Positions 47,301-55,883 of a stretch of 64,000 nucleotides of DNA are shown here, one piece after another. The position numbers and the translations under genes were made by a program. Numbering within the stretch: the stretch's first letter is position 1; each line of letters starts with the position of its first letter. The DNA lies in assembly GCA_029864405.1 (NCBI GenBank), contig JAOTTP010000007.1, positions 1 to 64,000 of the forward strand, read 5' to 3'. This DNA is from Nitrospirota bacterium (lineage in GTDB: Bacteria > Nitrospirota > Nitrospiria > Nitrospirales > UBA8639). The notes under the pieces are model-generated. The model saw nothing but the letters and a program-made list of their open reading frames with translations. It had not been told where the DNA came from and made no database searches.

Positions 47301-47912
47301 TTATTTCAAATGAGAAGCAGCTTTTCTGGCAAATTCATAATCAGAGGGAGTATTAATATTCAAAAAAGAATACCCATGTGGGTCGATGTCTTGGAATAGA
47401 GATTCCTCGACAATTTGCACGGAGAGAGATGGGTCATTGACCAGGCTTTGAATTCGAAGGTTCCCATCATGAATCATTTGCTCCATGATAAAGGAGCATC
47501 GTTTGGAATACCGTCCATGAAGAGGCTGGAATCCGGTAGAAAGCTTGACCATCAGGACATCACTTTCAGGGAGGGCGCAAAGCCGGGAAATGACCAAAGA
47601 ATTTAAAAATGGCATGTCGCAGGCCACAACAAAAACCCAAGAATGCGAGGCCTCCTTGAGCCCCGTAAACAACCCACCCAAAGAACCCTTTTGAGGAATA
47701 GCGTCAGTCACTAATCGGACAGGGAGATGTCCGCATGGGTAATCTTCCGTGGCAGTCACCAGTAATACCTCATCAAATAAATCCCCCATGATGAGACAAA
47801 CTTTATCCAGAAATGTCGTCCCCTCCCATTCAAGAACTCGTTTATCTTTTCCCATCCTCCGGCTTTGGCCGCCTGCCAAGACTACACCGGAAATGGTTGT
47901 AAATTTCATCAT
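47301..47912 (-). CDS. mobA: Molybdenum cofactor guanylyltransferase
   Basis: About 203 residues. The nucleotide-binding motif V-V-L-A-G-G-Q-S-R-R-M-G-K-D-K lies right at the N-terminus; A-C-D-M-P-F-L-N (metal-binding D) lies in the middle. Transfers GMP from GTP to Mo-molybdopterin to build MGD, required by DMSO-reductase-family enzymes such as nitrite oxidoreductase. The longest frame would start at 47954, but its first 11 codons are the stem-loop of the upstream terminator, so an ATG at 47912 (or 47921, 47909) is preferred. None has a good Shine-Dalgarno. Confidence 0.9.
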   Translation of the reverse strand: MMKFTTISGVVLAGGQSRRMGKDKRVLEWEGTTFLDKVCLIMGDLFDEVLLVTATEDYPCGHLPVRLVTDAIPQKGSLGGLFTGLKEASHSWVFVVACDMPFLNSLVISRLCALPESDVLMVKLSTGFQPLHGRYSKRCSFIMEQMIHDGNLRIQSLVNDPSLSVQIVEESLFQDIDPHGYSFLNINTPSDYEFARKAASHLK

Positions 47913-47921
47913 ATTCGGCAT

Positions 47922-47951
47922 AAAAAAAAGGGGGTGGTTGCCCACCCCCTT
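47922..47951 (-). terminator. Strong intrinsic terminator of the cytochrome operon
   Basis: Perfect 10-bp stem AAGGGGGTGG / CCACCCCCTT with a 4-base loop (938-941), followed on the minus strand by eight T. It lies 36 bp after the stop at 47987 and abuts the mobA start. The A/T runs on both sides would allow bidirectional action. Confidence 0.95.
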
Positions 47952-47986
47952 CATTTTTTCGGAGAATTCCGATGCTTACATCTTTG

Positions 47987-49858
47987 TTAGGCTTTACCCT
48001 TGCGACGATTGGCTCGCCTGGTCAAAATCCACCCCTCGACAAGGACCAAACCAATGGCTGCCACAGTTGGATAGATATATGTTTCTTTTTCAATTGGTGG
48101 CTCTAACACAAGATAATAGAAGGCGGAGACCGCCATCTTTCGTCCGACATCCCCATTGTGACCATCCCACACAAAGAAATTGATAGGAATGTATTTCCCC
48201 AACTCAATGTAGGTATCTTCTTCATAGTCACCTTTGAGGGGGCGGGTCACGATAACCGTCCATCTGCCATTTTTCCATTCCGCTTTCACCAATTTCATTT
48301 GTTCGGTGAAATCATCACGATCATCAAAATCTACATCCCAACCGGTGCCTTGATAGGCTTTCAGTTCGCCATCAGCCGTCCATTTCGTGATGTCTACCGG
48401 AAATCCCTCATCTCCCCAGAAATATCTTGGTTTACGAGGTGCAGGCAATTCCTGCCATTTTATAGGAAATTGGAAGGCAATCCCATCATTAAATACTTGA
48501 TAGGCCGTTTGTTTGGCAGCAATAGATTCGGGATGTTCCGGATCATCCGCAAACTTTGATCCTCCTGGTGCCTGTTCTTCGATTCCATAATCACCAAGAT
48601 TTACTTCATAGGGCTCCCAGTCAACACTGTCTTTCTGCACACTCTTGGTACGGTCATCCCAACGGAACATGAAGGTAATATCCGTTTCATTATAGAGAGA
48701 TTGCACCCAAACATCGTCAATTCGGTTCACGAAATTGCGCGGCTTATGGGTAATTTGTCCACCCATGGCGACAATTCTACGCTCAATAAGTTTCCACCGC
48801 TCATCATGTTCATCAGCCGGTAGCTCTCCTTCAACAAACTTTGAAGGAACAACAAAATTGACCTTCGGTTTATCTGAAAGAGGATCAATTCCCCTCGGTT
48901 GGGCTGCCACTAAGGCCGCAGCGATCTCATCAGTGACGTTACCGCCGGCAATATCCACATCCATATCACGCTCACACAATGAGGCAACGTAATTGGCAAT
49001 ATGCCACCTATTCTCAACGGTGGTATTATCGGCAAACGAAGGCATGGGCGTTCCACTCACCCCCGTAGAAAATGTCCTAAAAATATTCTTTACATTATAG
49101 GCATCCTGTCGGCTGCCTCTGAAGTTCCAACATTTATGCCAGTCCGCAGGTTGAATGGAAAAACCCCAGTCATCCTTAAGATTGAAAGCATTCCCATCTC
49201 CGCGACCTTCCAGTCCATGGCATTCAATACACTTCAATTCTTTCACCAGTTCAGAGCCGCGCTTAACCGATTCCACCGTAGGAGGAACGGGTTGGATGGT
49301 GTCCAACTGCAACACATGAAATTCTTCAAATTCAGTATCTTGCCAACTACGATCCTTGACTAACTCAGTGGAAACGAAGGCCAAAACATCCCTACGCTGG
49401 TCCTCTGATAAAATACCTTCCCATGATGGCATAGCCGAACCCGGCAAACCATGGGTCACGGTTTGGAACAAATCAACGTCAATGAGGGGCAATTCACCGC
49501 TTGCCGTATGACGGATTTTAAAGGTACCAGAATTAAAATTACGCGGTCTGGGCCATAGACGGTCTGCGCCGGGGCCATCTCCAGCCCCCCCAACGCCATG
49601 GCACCATACACATTTCGTAAAATACACTCGCTTGCCTGCTTCAACTTTTTCAGCAGATGGTGGAGCCGGGCGACTCCCTTCGGCAAATCCCTCCGCCATC
49701 TCGGCGTAGGACGTGGTAGCTATACCTAGACCGCCCATAAGGAGACTACAACTGAGGAGCCAGGCGCTGAGGCCACGCCCACCATATTCGGCTGGTGTCT
49801 TTTCGTTCATGACCATCCTCTTTTCAATATGTCCAATTTCTGAATGAATTTCGTGCAT
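47987..49858 (-). CDS. Membrane-anchored dihaem cytochrome c fused to an EB_dh/NxrC-like domain
   Basis: 623 residues from the ATG at 49858, preceded by AAGGAGG; the longer frame would run into the upstream gene. N-terminal signal/anchor (about 30-52); cytochrome c domain 1 with CVWCH (83-87) and a possible M143 ligand; domain 2 with CIECH (210-214) and S-G-T-P-M-P. The C-terminal half is a beta-rich EB_dh-like domain ending in F-F-V-W-D-G-H-N-G-D-V-G-R-K, then a single transmembrane helix and a basic tail. The Lys haem ligand of NxrC-like proteins is conserved, but the C-M-G-Q Met appears replaced (Y-F-W-G-D). Last gene of the bd-like oxidase operon. Likely electron carrier at the periplasmic face. 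Confidence 0.8.
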   Translation of the reverse strand: MHEIHSEIGHIEKRMVMNEKTPAEYGGRGLSAWLLSCSLLMGGLGIATTSYAEMAEGFAEGSRPAPPSAEKVEAGKRVYFTKCVWCHGVGGAGDGPGADRLWPRPRNFNSGTFKIRHTASGELPLIDVDLFQTVTHGLPGSAMPSWEGILSEDQRRDVLAFVSTELVKDRSWQDTEFEEFHVLQLDTIQPVPPTVESVKRGSELVKELKCIECHGLEGRGDGNAFNLKDDWGFSIQPADWHKCWNFRGSRQDAYNVKNIFRTFSTGVSGTPMPSFADNTTVENRWHIANYVASLCERDMDVDIAGGNVTDEIAAALVAAQPRGIDPLSDKPKVNFVVPSKFVEGELPADEHDERWKLIERRIVAMGGQITHKPRNFVNRIDDVWVQSLYNETDITFMFRWDDRTKSVQKDSVDWEPYEVNLGDYGIEEQAPGGSKFADDPEHPESIAAKQTAYQVFNDGIAFQFPIKWQELPAPRKPRYFWGDEGFPVDITKWTADGELKAYQGTGWDVDFDDRDDFTEQMKLVKAEWKNGRWTVIVTRPLKGDYEEDTYIELGKYIPINFFVWDGHNGDVGRKMAVSAFYYLVLEPPIEKETYIYPTVAAIGLVLVEGWILTRRANRRKGKA

Positions 49859-49871
49859 TTCCGCGTCCTCC

Positions 49872-50840
49872 TTATTCCCAGGTTCGCGGGTAATACCCGG
49901 TGTGCCAATATTCAAACATAACGACTTTCCAGATTTCATCGACGGTTAAATGCTGTTCCCACGGTGGCATGACGGATGCCCATGGGAAAGCTTCACCGGG
50001 TAGTCCGATTCCCCCTTTGGACACTCGCCAGAATACGAAGGTCTCCTGTAGCTGAGCGATAGTTCCCGCATCGGTGAAATTGGCAGGAATTGGATTGAAG
50101 GCAAAGGCCCAGAGGCCGCGACCGTTCAAATTATCCCCATGACAGAAATGACAATTTTGAAAGAATATCTCTCCACCTTCCCGCACATGCTTGATATACC
50201 CCTTGGCGTTGGGGTCCCATGGATTTTCTTCCGCACTATTCACATCCTTCATTAAACGACCCATGGACTGGTCAACAATGTGGGCATTGCTATAGGCCTG
50301 ATCGTATTTTCCCTCCGGATTAATACGATACGGGTTGGAAGCGGTTTGCAATACATAGGTTTTCCCATGCACTTTAGTCGTAGCGGGTGGGGCTGGATGC
50401 ACCGTTCTCAATTCAATGGGTTCGTCAAAATTTGGAAGGAATGAATTGTAAGCAAACCCCCATAGCCCGATTGGCAATAAGATCAAAAGTGCAGTTCTGA
50501 TGAACTTCGTCATTCCTGTTTTTGCGTCTAACACATTAATGATAGGACGCTTAAATTCTTCCCACTCCTGTTGTGATCCAGATACCCACATGAAAATACC
50601 GCACGCAGACACGGTGCCATAAATTGCCCGCACACTAAACGGAATGGGTGGGTAAATCCGGTATTTAAGATAAAACACATTCACAAATGCCCAGACAAAT
50701 ATTCCTGCCCAAAACTTTGGCAAACCCATACCGGCTCTCTTGAGAGAGTAATTAATAATAGAAAACACCAGGATGCAGATCACCAACTCGGAAATCATCT
50801 GCATCGGCATGTAGCCTTCGACTAGTTTAAGCCAAGTCAT
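49872..50840 (-). CDS. Membrane-bound monohaem cytochrome c
   Basis: 322 residues. Four hydrophobic helices (about 14-33, 43-58, 69-87, 113-132), then a periplasmic cytochrome c domain with CHFCH (230-234) and a likely Met ligand in S-V-M-P-P-W-E. ATG preceded by AAGGAG. The N-terminal membrane part is not a recognised family. Thirteen base pairs from the following cytochrome-EB_dh gene and 45 bp after the dihaem cytochrome gene: same operon. Confidence 0.82.
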   Translation of the reverse strand: MTWLKLVEGYMPMQMISELVICILVFSIINYSLKRAGMGLPKFWAGIFVWAFVNVFYLKYRIYPPIPFSVRAIYGTVSACGIFMWVSGSQQEWEEFKRPIINVLDAKTGMTKFIRTALLILLPIGLWGFAYNSFLPNFDEPIELRTVHPAPPATTKVHGKTYVLQTASNPYRINPEGKYDQAYSNAHIVDQSMGRLMKDVNSAEENPWDPNAKGYIKHVREGGEIFFQNCHFCHGDNLNGRGLWAFAFNPIPANFTDAGTIAQLQETFVFWRVSKGGIGLPGEAFPWASVMPPWEQHLTVDEIWKVVMFEYWHTGYYPRTWE

Positions 50841-50885
50841 TCTTCCTTACTCCTTATAAAGGGTTATCCCCTAAATTAATATTCC

Positions 50886-52196
50886 TTATTCTTTTGGAGG
50901 TAAAGGTTGGCCCTCTTTCAACTGCGCCAAATAATCGACAATTTTATTGAGAGCCCCTCCTGTCAACCTTACGCCAAAATCTTTTGGCATTTGATTGTCA
51001 GGGAAATCTTTCACGACATATGCGCTTGGGTTCAATATCGATTCAGTGATGTATTCCTTGGGTGATTTGGCTTTGCCTTTATAAGTCGGATCCTTCAAAC
51101 GGTTGGGGGCATTCGAGCCCTCCATGAGAAGAGGACCAACTTTCCCAACGGCATCTTGAATTCCTGGGATAGTATGACAGGCCGGACATCCAGCCTTCAT
51201 AAAGAGCTTGTCAGTTGGTTCGCTCCCGTCCGCCAATATATTACCCCCCGCACCCTTCTCTTCTTCCCCACCTGCGGCAGGACGATCAGCTTCAGGAATA
51301 AACTTTTCATATGAGGTAGCAATTACATCATAAGCCGGGGCTTCTTTCCCTTCCCTTGTATACATCCAGGTATCAACAGCAGCCAGTTCACCTATTGTTA
51401 GTGATATCGGTGGTTTGTGAATCTTTGGCATGGGACTTGTTCCATCGTTAGAACCTTTCACACCAAACCCTGTCACCACAAAACAACTCGGGCATGCATG
51501 AGACTCAGCGATATATTCTTGGGCGTTCGTAGCAGTACCCGAACCAGGGAATGCTTCCTTTTGTTCGGTGGTACGGGCAGCCACATTGTTCATGTGATAA
51601 TTTGGCTCCTTCAGCCTTTCAATTGCCCTATCAGGAATTCCATAGAGGTTAGGAGCCCGTTCACTTAAAAATCCCTGTTGAAATCCATGACACAATGGGC
51701 ATTGACCTTTTCCAATGGCCCCTTGGGTTTTACTTTGGCCAATTCCACCAAAAATAATTTTTTCTCCCTCATCACCTAACTGCTGGGATGACATACTTTG
51801 GAAGTCTAGCTTCACAACAGGAGGGGGGAATCCACCTTCAACCTGCGGCAACCAATTTCCGTATCCGGAAAGGGCGGCTGCCACAAAAAACATGAACCCT
51901 CCAATTTTCATCAGCGCGCTAATATTAGGAAAATAGAGACCCATAACAAATGACATGATCGTGATCATGACCAGAGAAACCGGCAATAAACGGCTTTCCC
52001 CTTCAAAATTATGCGTATAATTTGAAATAGCCATAAGGGCCAAAAATGCGCATAAAATTCCAATTAACGTCTGGAAGCTTGCCCGTTTCTTTTTTACCGG
52101 GTCCGAAATAGATACCTGGAAATACAGCAACAGCCCGACCAGCATGAGCAATACTGGCCACCCCATTCCTATTGCCCGTCCCATTAACTCAACCAC
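50886..52196 (-). CDS. Membrane-bound dihaem cytochrome c
   Basis: 436 residues. Three or four N-terminal helices (about 12-30, 41-60, 70-90, 97-113), then two cytochrome c domains: CPLCH (166-170) with M-P-K-I downstream, and CPACH (337-341) with Q-M-P-K-D. Both domains share E-Y-I-x-E-S and a P-S/V-V strand. A CPSCF sequence at 235-239 lacks the histidine and is not counted as haem site. GTG start supported by GGAGG 8 bases upstream. Immediately downstream of the bd-like oxidase gene; likely donates electrons to or accepts them from it. Confidence 0.83.
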   Translation of the reverse strand: MVELMGRAIGMGWPVLLMLVGLLLYFQVSISDPVKKKRASFQTLIGILCAFLALMAISNYTHNFEGESRLLPVSLVMITIMSFVMGLYFPNISALMKIGGFMFFVAAALSGYGNWLPQVEGGFPPPVVKLDFQSMSSQQLGDEGEKIIFGGIGQSKTQGAIGKGQCPLCHGFQQGFLSERAPNLYGIPDRAIERLKEPNYHMNNVAARTTEQKEAFPGSGTATNAQEYIAESHACPSCFVVTGFGVKGSNDGTSPMPKIHKPPISLTIGELAAVDTWMYTREGKEAPAYDVIATSYEKFIPEADRPAAGGEEEKGAGGNILADGSEPTDKLFMKAGCPACHTIPGIQDAVGKVGPLLMEGSNAPNRLKDPTYKGKAKSPKEYITESILNPSAYVVKDFPDNQMPKDFGVRLTGGALNKIVDYLAQLKEGQPLPPKE

Positions 52197-52263
52197 AGTT
52201 CAATCCTCCAACTTGGGGGCTGCCTATCGCAGCCCCACAATTGTTTGTAATTGTATTTTTCGT

Positions 52264-54231
52264 TTAATGACCAGTTGCAGGCTGAGGAGACGGAACTGGC
52301 TGTCCTGCTTGCGCAGGAACCGGTATTTTCTTCGCACCAAGAGTTCCTAACCAAAACACAAACATAATACTGATCCAGAAAAATAACACGTTAAACGAAA
52401 TAACATTAGCTGCAAAACCAATTGTATGGGTATAGGCCCAGGGGGAATTATCCCGCATCACCTCATTGACATGCCAGAACAATCTCACTGATGAACGGAT
52501 ATACCCCATCAATCCCATCATCCATGTGAAGGCTGTGGCCAACATGATAATCGCATACTGGGAACGTGGTGGAATTTGTCCCCATCTAATTGGTCCTAAC
52601 TGTCTTCCATTTTTCAACATAGCCAAATTTAACGGGGTCATTAAAAACAAACATGACAACGTTCCGGCCACTTGAGGCACAGACAGACCGATTCGCACGT
52701 TTGCCGGGATGAAGTATCCATAACAAGCCAACCAAATATTGTTTAGCTGCGCTATGACGAAAAAACACCCCATAAAAATATTACCAAACTTTGCCCAGCT
52801 AACCGTTGGGACCCTATTCCCTCGCTGGTACCAAATAAAGCTTATAATGGTTGTCATGATGATGGCGTTAATCCCACCATTTTTAGCTGACATGACACCA
52901 TAATTACCCAGAACCGGATGCTGCTGACCTCCCATTGCTTTCAATTCCGCCGGGGTCATCACGATCGTATGTGGTGTGATGAAAACTAACAAACCACACA
53001 CCAAAATAAACACGAGATACTTAATGTACTTTTGAAATCTTTCTCCACCAGTCATTCGTCCCAACGCTTGCCACAAATAGTAGTTTGTAGTGAGGAACAG
53101 AATTCCAATCATGGTGGCTTGAATAATGAACAACCAGGCCAACAAACCACCCATCAAGGTAATTCCCATTTGCTGACGGTAGGCATACACCTCCCGCATC
53201 AACCAATATCCGGCAAATGGCAAAGGAATTAAAAAGGCCACACCTAGACTCATTGCGATATAGCCCATCCAATCATAATGAGCTCGCTCTTCGTCTGTTT
53301 TTGAAGAAAGAAAGCGATAGGCTGCATAGGCTGCCACCACACCACCACCAAAAGCCATGTTCCCCAAAATCCTATGAACATTCAGCGGATTCCACAGTGC
53401 CGTATGTATCACGTGCCAAATATTTCCTAAATATCGCCCCTGTTCATCAACTCCTGCCGGCGACATCATAAAGGCAATCCATGAATTTGCGAGGAACATC
53501 AACACTGTTCCAATAACATTCAGAATAACGGACATGCTGAGGTGAACCCACTTTAGGACACCTTCCCTCATCTTGTCCCAACCGTAATAATAGATATAGA
53601 GGACTCCACTTTCCGCTACGAAGGTTAATGCATAAATGTGCATGACGGGACGGAAAATACTAGACAAATATCCAAAAAAGGCCGGATACAGAGTGAGGAA
53701 GGTAAAGATCAGAATCCCACCAAGGATCGCCGTTAAGGAATAGGCGGTCAGACTGATCTTGATAAAATCATAGGCCAGCTGATCGTACTTCTTAGCCATT
53801 GCCTTATCTTTGCTTACCATTCCGGCAAATTCGATGCACATACAAAAGATTGGCACCGCCAACACAAAACTTCCGTAATAAAGATGCTGCTGGTTAGCCA
53901 CCCAAAGAAGGACACGACTTTCGAAGTTGTACCGAGGATAAAACGTTTCGTTGTCGGCTGTTACGGGTGCGCCGTCTCCAATGGCTGGACCTTCGGTCTT
54001 GTAATAAATGTCCCGGCCCATTTCAACTTTTTCCGCCTCGCCCTCTTCCCCTGCCTTTTGTGCGGCAACGACATCCGCAGGAGGACCACCGGCTGGAGCC
54101 CCACCCCCACTTGCGACGGCTGTGACTGACAGGAAAATCGGCAACAAAAGCAGACCACCCATCACCATCAAGGCCGATACGGCCAACAACTTTTTCTTCC
54201 CCCGGGTCATTTGATTGAACAGGCGACCCAT
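52264..54231 (-). CDS. Cytochrome bd-like oxidase subunit I (Nitrospira type)
   Basis: 655 residues from the ATG at 54231 (AAGGAGGT upstream). Signal-like N-terminus, a soluble linker of about 60 residues, then about 13-14 transmembrane helices related to CydA. Conserved with the second copy at 57964-59832: Q-Q-H116, K-W-V-H230, the H273-x2-H276 pair, N-P-L-N-x-H286, T-P-H-T and Q-H-P-V-L/I-G. The canonical CydA quinol-loop GRQPW is not seen. Such proteins have been proposed as the terminal oxidases of Nitrospira, which often lack ordinary haem-copper oxidases. No CydB partner lies nearby; cytochrome c genes follow instead, so cytochrome c may be the donor. Small membrane peptides are encoded just upstream. 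Confidence 0.85.
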   Translation of the reverse strand: MGRLFNQMTRGKKKLLAVSALMVMGGLLLLPIFLSVTAVASGGGAPAGGPPADVVAAQKAGEEGEAEKVEMGRDIYYKTEGPAIGDGAPVTADNETFYPRYNFESRVLLWVANQQHLYYGSFVLAVPIFCMCIEFAGMVSKDKAMAKKYDQLAYDFIKISLTAYSLTAILGGILIFTFLTLYPAFFGYLSSIFRPVMHIYALTFVAESGVLYIYYYGWDKMREGVLKWVHLSMSVILNVIGTVLMFLANSWIAFMMSPAGVDEQGRYLGNIWHVIHTALWNPLNVHRILGNMAFGGGVVAAYAAYRFLSSKTDEERAHYDWMGYIAMSLGVAFLIPLPFAGYWLMREVYAYRQQMGITLMGGLLAWLFIIQATMIGILFLTTNYYLWQALGRMTGGERFQKYIKYLVFILVCGLLVFITPHTIVMTPAELKAMGGQQHPVLGNYGVMSAKNGGINAIIMTTIISFIWYQRGNRVPTVSWAKFGNIFMGCFFVIAQLNNIWLACYGYFIPANVRIGLSVPQVAGTLSCLFLMTPLNLAMLKNGRQLGPIRWGQIPPRSQYAIIMLATAFTWMMGLMGYIRSSVRLFWHVNEVMRDNSPWAYTHTIGFAANVISFNVLFFWISIMFVFWLGTLGAKKIPVPAQAGQPVPSPQPATGH

Positions 54232-54331
54232 TGACCTACCTCCTTGTGAAAACGTGTTGTGTTTATAACCATCAAATTTACCAACAAATTGTCGAATGCA
54301 AATGTTCAACTAAACGTTCGCTACACTTGCC

Positions 54332-54448
54332 TTAACGGAACATGTAAAAATAATCGAGTCCCTGTGCATCCATCAGCACATAATCTAATGCCTGGAAATA
54401 CACAAAACAAATGACCAATGAAACTATGACATACAGAATTGTCTGCAT
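54332..54448 (-). CDS. 38-residue single-pass membrane protein upstream of bd-like oxidase
   Basis: Sequence begins MQTILYVIVSLVICFVYF: a transmembrane helix from residue 3 to about 20, then a short acidic/aromatic tail (D-Y-V-L-M-D-A-Q-G-L-D-Y-F-Y-M-F-R). ATG at 54448 is preceded by AAGGAGGAG at ideal spacing; the stop is TAA at 54332-54334. It lies 100 bp upstream of the oxidase start. Size and topology recall CydX-type accessory peptides of cytochrome bd, but no sequence similarity is claimed. Confidence 0.75.
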   Translation of the reverse strand: MQTILYVIVSLVICFVYFQALDYVLMDAQGLDYFYMFR

Positions 54449-54508
54449 GCGCTCCTCCTTGGGTCTAAGAGAATTAAATGATTGATTGTCTTTTTGGAAA
54501 TCATGTTT

Positions 54509-54643
54509 TTAGCAGGGGCACTGAATACCAGCAAACCAATAGAAGAACCAGAAACTTACCGCGCAGGTCAGGTAGAAGATAGCCTTACCAATTTTAACCT
54601 CTAATTCAGTTGATTCTCTTATTACCGCCGTCGAATCACCCAT
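54509..54643 (-). CDS. 44-residue single-pass membrane protein
   Basis: Sequence begins MGDSTAVIRESTELEVKIGK, followed by a hydrophobic aromatic helix (A-I-F-Y-L-T-C-A-V-S-F-W-F-F-Y-W-F-A-G-I) and the C-terminus Q-C-P-C. ATG at 54643 is preceded by GGGAGGAA, and the stop is TAA at 54509-54511. The terminal C-P-C could bind metal or form a disulfide. First gene of the apparent bd-like oxidase operon, 60 bp upstream of the 38-residue protein gene. Confidence 0.7.
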   Translation of the reverse strand: MGDSTAVIRESTELEVKIGKAIFYLTCAVSFWFFYWFAGIQCPC

Positions 54644-54772
54644 TCTTAATTCCTCCCTGTGCTTAATTCACATCCAAAGTTTAGATGATTTTCCCTAATA
54701 AAGTTCATTGACACAATATAATTTTTCGTGGTATTCAAACATTCATTGATCACGTAAAAAGAGGGATTACTC

Positions 54773-54877
54773 ATGCGTACAAATGCAAAAGTGTTCGACA
54801 TTATAGTTTTGGCCGGAATGGTTGTCAATATTCTCCTGGCCGTCTTTCTCATCCTCTACTATTTTGATTTTCTTTAA
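54773..54877 (+). CDS. 34-residue hydrophobic peptide on the opposite strand
   Basis: ATG at 54773, stop TAA at 54875-54877. The sequence MRTNAKVFDIIVLAGMVVNI continues as a hydrophobic helix L-L-A-V-F-L-I-L-Y-Y-F-D-F-L. An AGAGGG lies about 8 bases before the ATG. It is divergent from the 44-residue gene, within the 280-bp interval. It is supported only by codon plausibility, ribosome-binding site and topology. Confidence 0.5.
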   Translation: MRTNAKVFDIIVLAGMVVNILLAVFLILYYFDFL

Positions 54878-54922
54878 TTTTTTCCGTTTCGCCCTATGAA
54901 AAATACTAAGGGTTTTTTGGTC

Positions 54923-55798
54923 TCAATTTATTGAACGCGCGCACCTGAAACCAATCGTCTCATCTCGAAAATCAGGAACCATAAAACTTCTATTGGTGAT
55001 CCGGAGATCGACCCCTTGGCTCGTATAGCCACTACCTCTCATGGTCTTATAAGTTGAAGGAGGCCGACCACCTTCCTGCGAAACAGTATTTTTTTGAAGG
55101 TAGAGATCCTCAATGTACCAATTATCCGTCCATTCCATCACATTTCCTGCGCCGTCATAGACCCCGAACACACTTTGATCAAGAGGAAACGATCCAACCG
55201 GAGCCGACACTTCAAACCCGTCGGCGTCTCCCGCAAAATTGGCAGGATGACCTGTCAGACCCTCACCCCACGGCCAGGTGCGTCCATCTGTCCCTCGCAT
55301 AGCCTTCTCCCATTCCTGTTCAGTCGGAAGACGCTTGCCTTTCCATTGACAATAGTCATTGGCATCGCTCCATGACACATAGGTAATCGGCTGATAAGGC
55401 CCTCGTAGCAATCCGAGCTTTGCGGCATATCGGGATGGCGGTCCTGGCTGCCGATGTCCGGTAGCTTCCACAAATTCCATATACCGTTTGTAGATAACTT
55501 CATACCGATCAATCCAGTACGCATTTAGATTAGCAACGTGAGCAGGCTTTTCATTGAATCCGCCTTGATTACTGCCAAGAATGAATTCCCCTGCAGGTAT
55601 TTCAACCATCTCGTTTCCAATTTCCGGATCAGGAACCACCGCATCGATGGACGGCTCCAATGTCGAGGAAGGCAGGGATTGATTATCGCGATCTGGAAGA
55701 GTCGGAGGAGAATCGGTTCCTCTCAAAATCCCCAACAACGGCAGGCCGGTCATAAACAACACCGCAATCAAAAAAATGAGTTTAAATCGGCCGTCCAT
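54923..55798 (-). CDS. FGE/SUMF1-fold protein, membrane-anchored, lacking catalytic Cys
   Basis: 291 residues. N-terminal transmembrane anchor (about 5-24), linker, then the FGE-sulfatase fold (about 63-290): M-V-E-I-P-A-G-E-F-I-L-G-S-N, N-A-Y-W-I-D-R-Y-E-V, V-S-W-S-D-A-N-D-Y-C-Q-W-K-G-K-R-L-P-T-E-Q-E-W-E-K-A, and G-N-V-M-E-W-T-D-N-W. The copper-binding C-x4-C of true formylglycine-generating enzymes is absent (M-R-G-S-G-Y-T-S-Q-G-V-D). No sulfatase is encoded nearby. A structural or binding role outside the membrane is more likely. Confidence 0.85.
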   Translation of the reverse strand: MDGRFKLIFLIAVLFMTGLPLLGILRGTDSPPTLPDRDNQSLPSSTLEPSIDAVVPDPEIGNEMVEIPAGEFILGSNQGGFNEKPAHVANLNAYWIDRYEVIYKRYMEFVEATGHRQPGPPSRYAAKLGLLRGPYQPITYVSWSDANDYCQWKGKRLPTEQEWEKAMRGTDGRTWPWGEGLTGHPANFAGDADGFEVSAPVGSFPLDQSVFGVYDGAGNVMEWTDNWYIEDLYLQKNTVSQEGGRPPSTYKTMRGSGYTSQGVDLRITNRSFMVPDFRDETIGFRCARSIN

Positions 55799-55883
55799 GT
55801 TTCCCTATTTCTGGTCCGTCATTGTTGCCTATACCGAGAAACCATGGGCGATTTTTCTCGCCGGTGAGAAGCCTGATTATCGC

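Noticed and set aside
51479-51493. Third haem site (CPSCF) in the dihaem cytochrome at 50886-52196
   Set aside because: The histidine of CxxCH is replaced by Phe, and the segment aligns with the P-S-x-V-V strand of the second cytochrome domain (N-P-S-A-Y-V-V), so the cysteines do not make a haem-c site.
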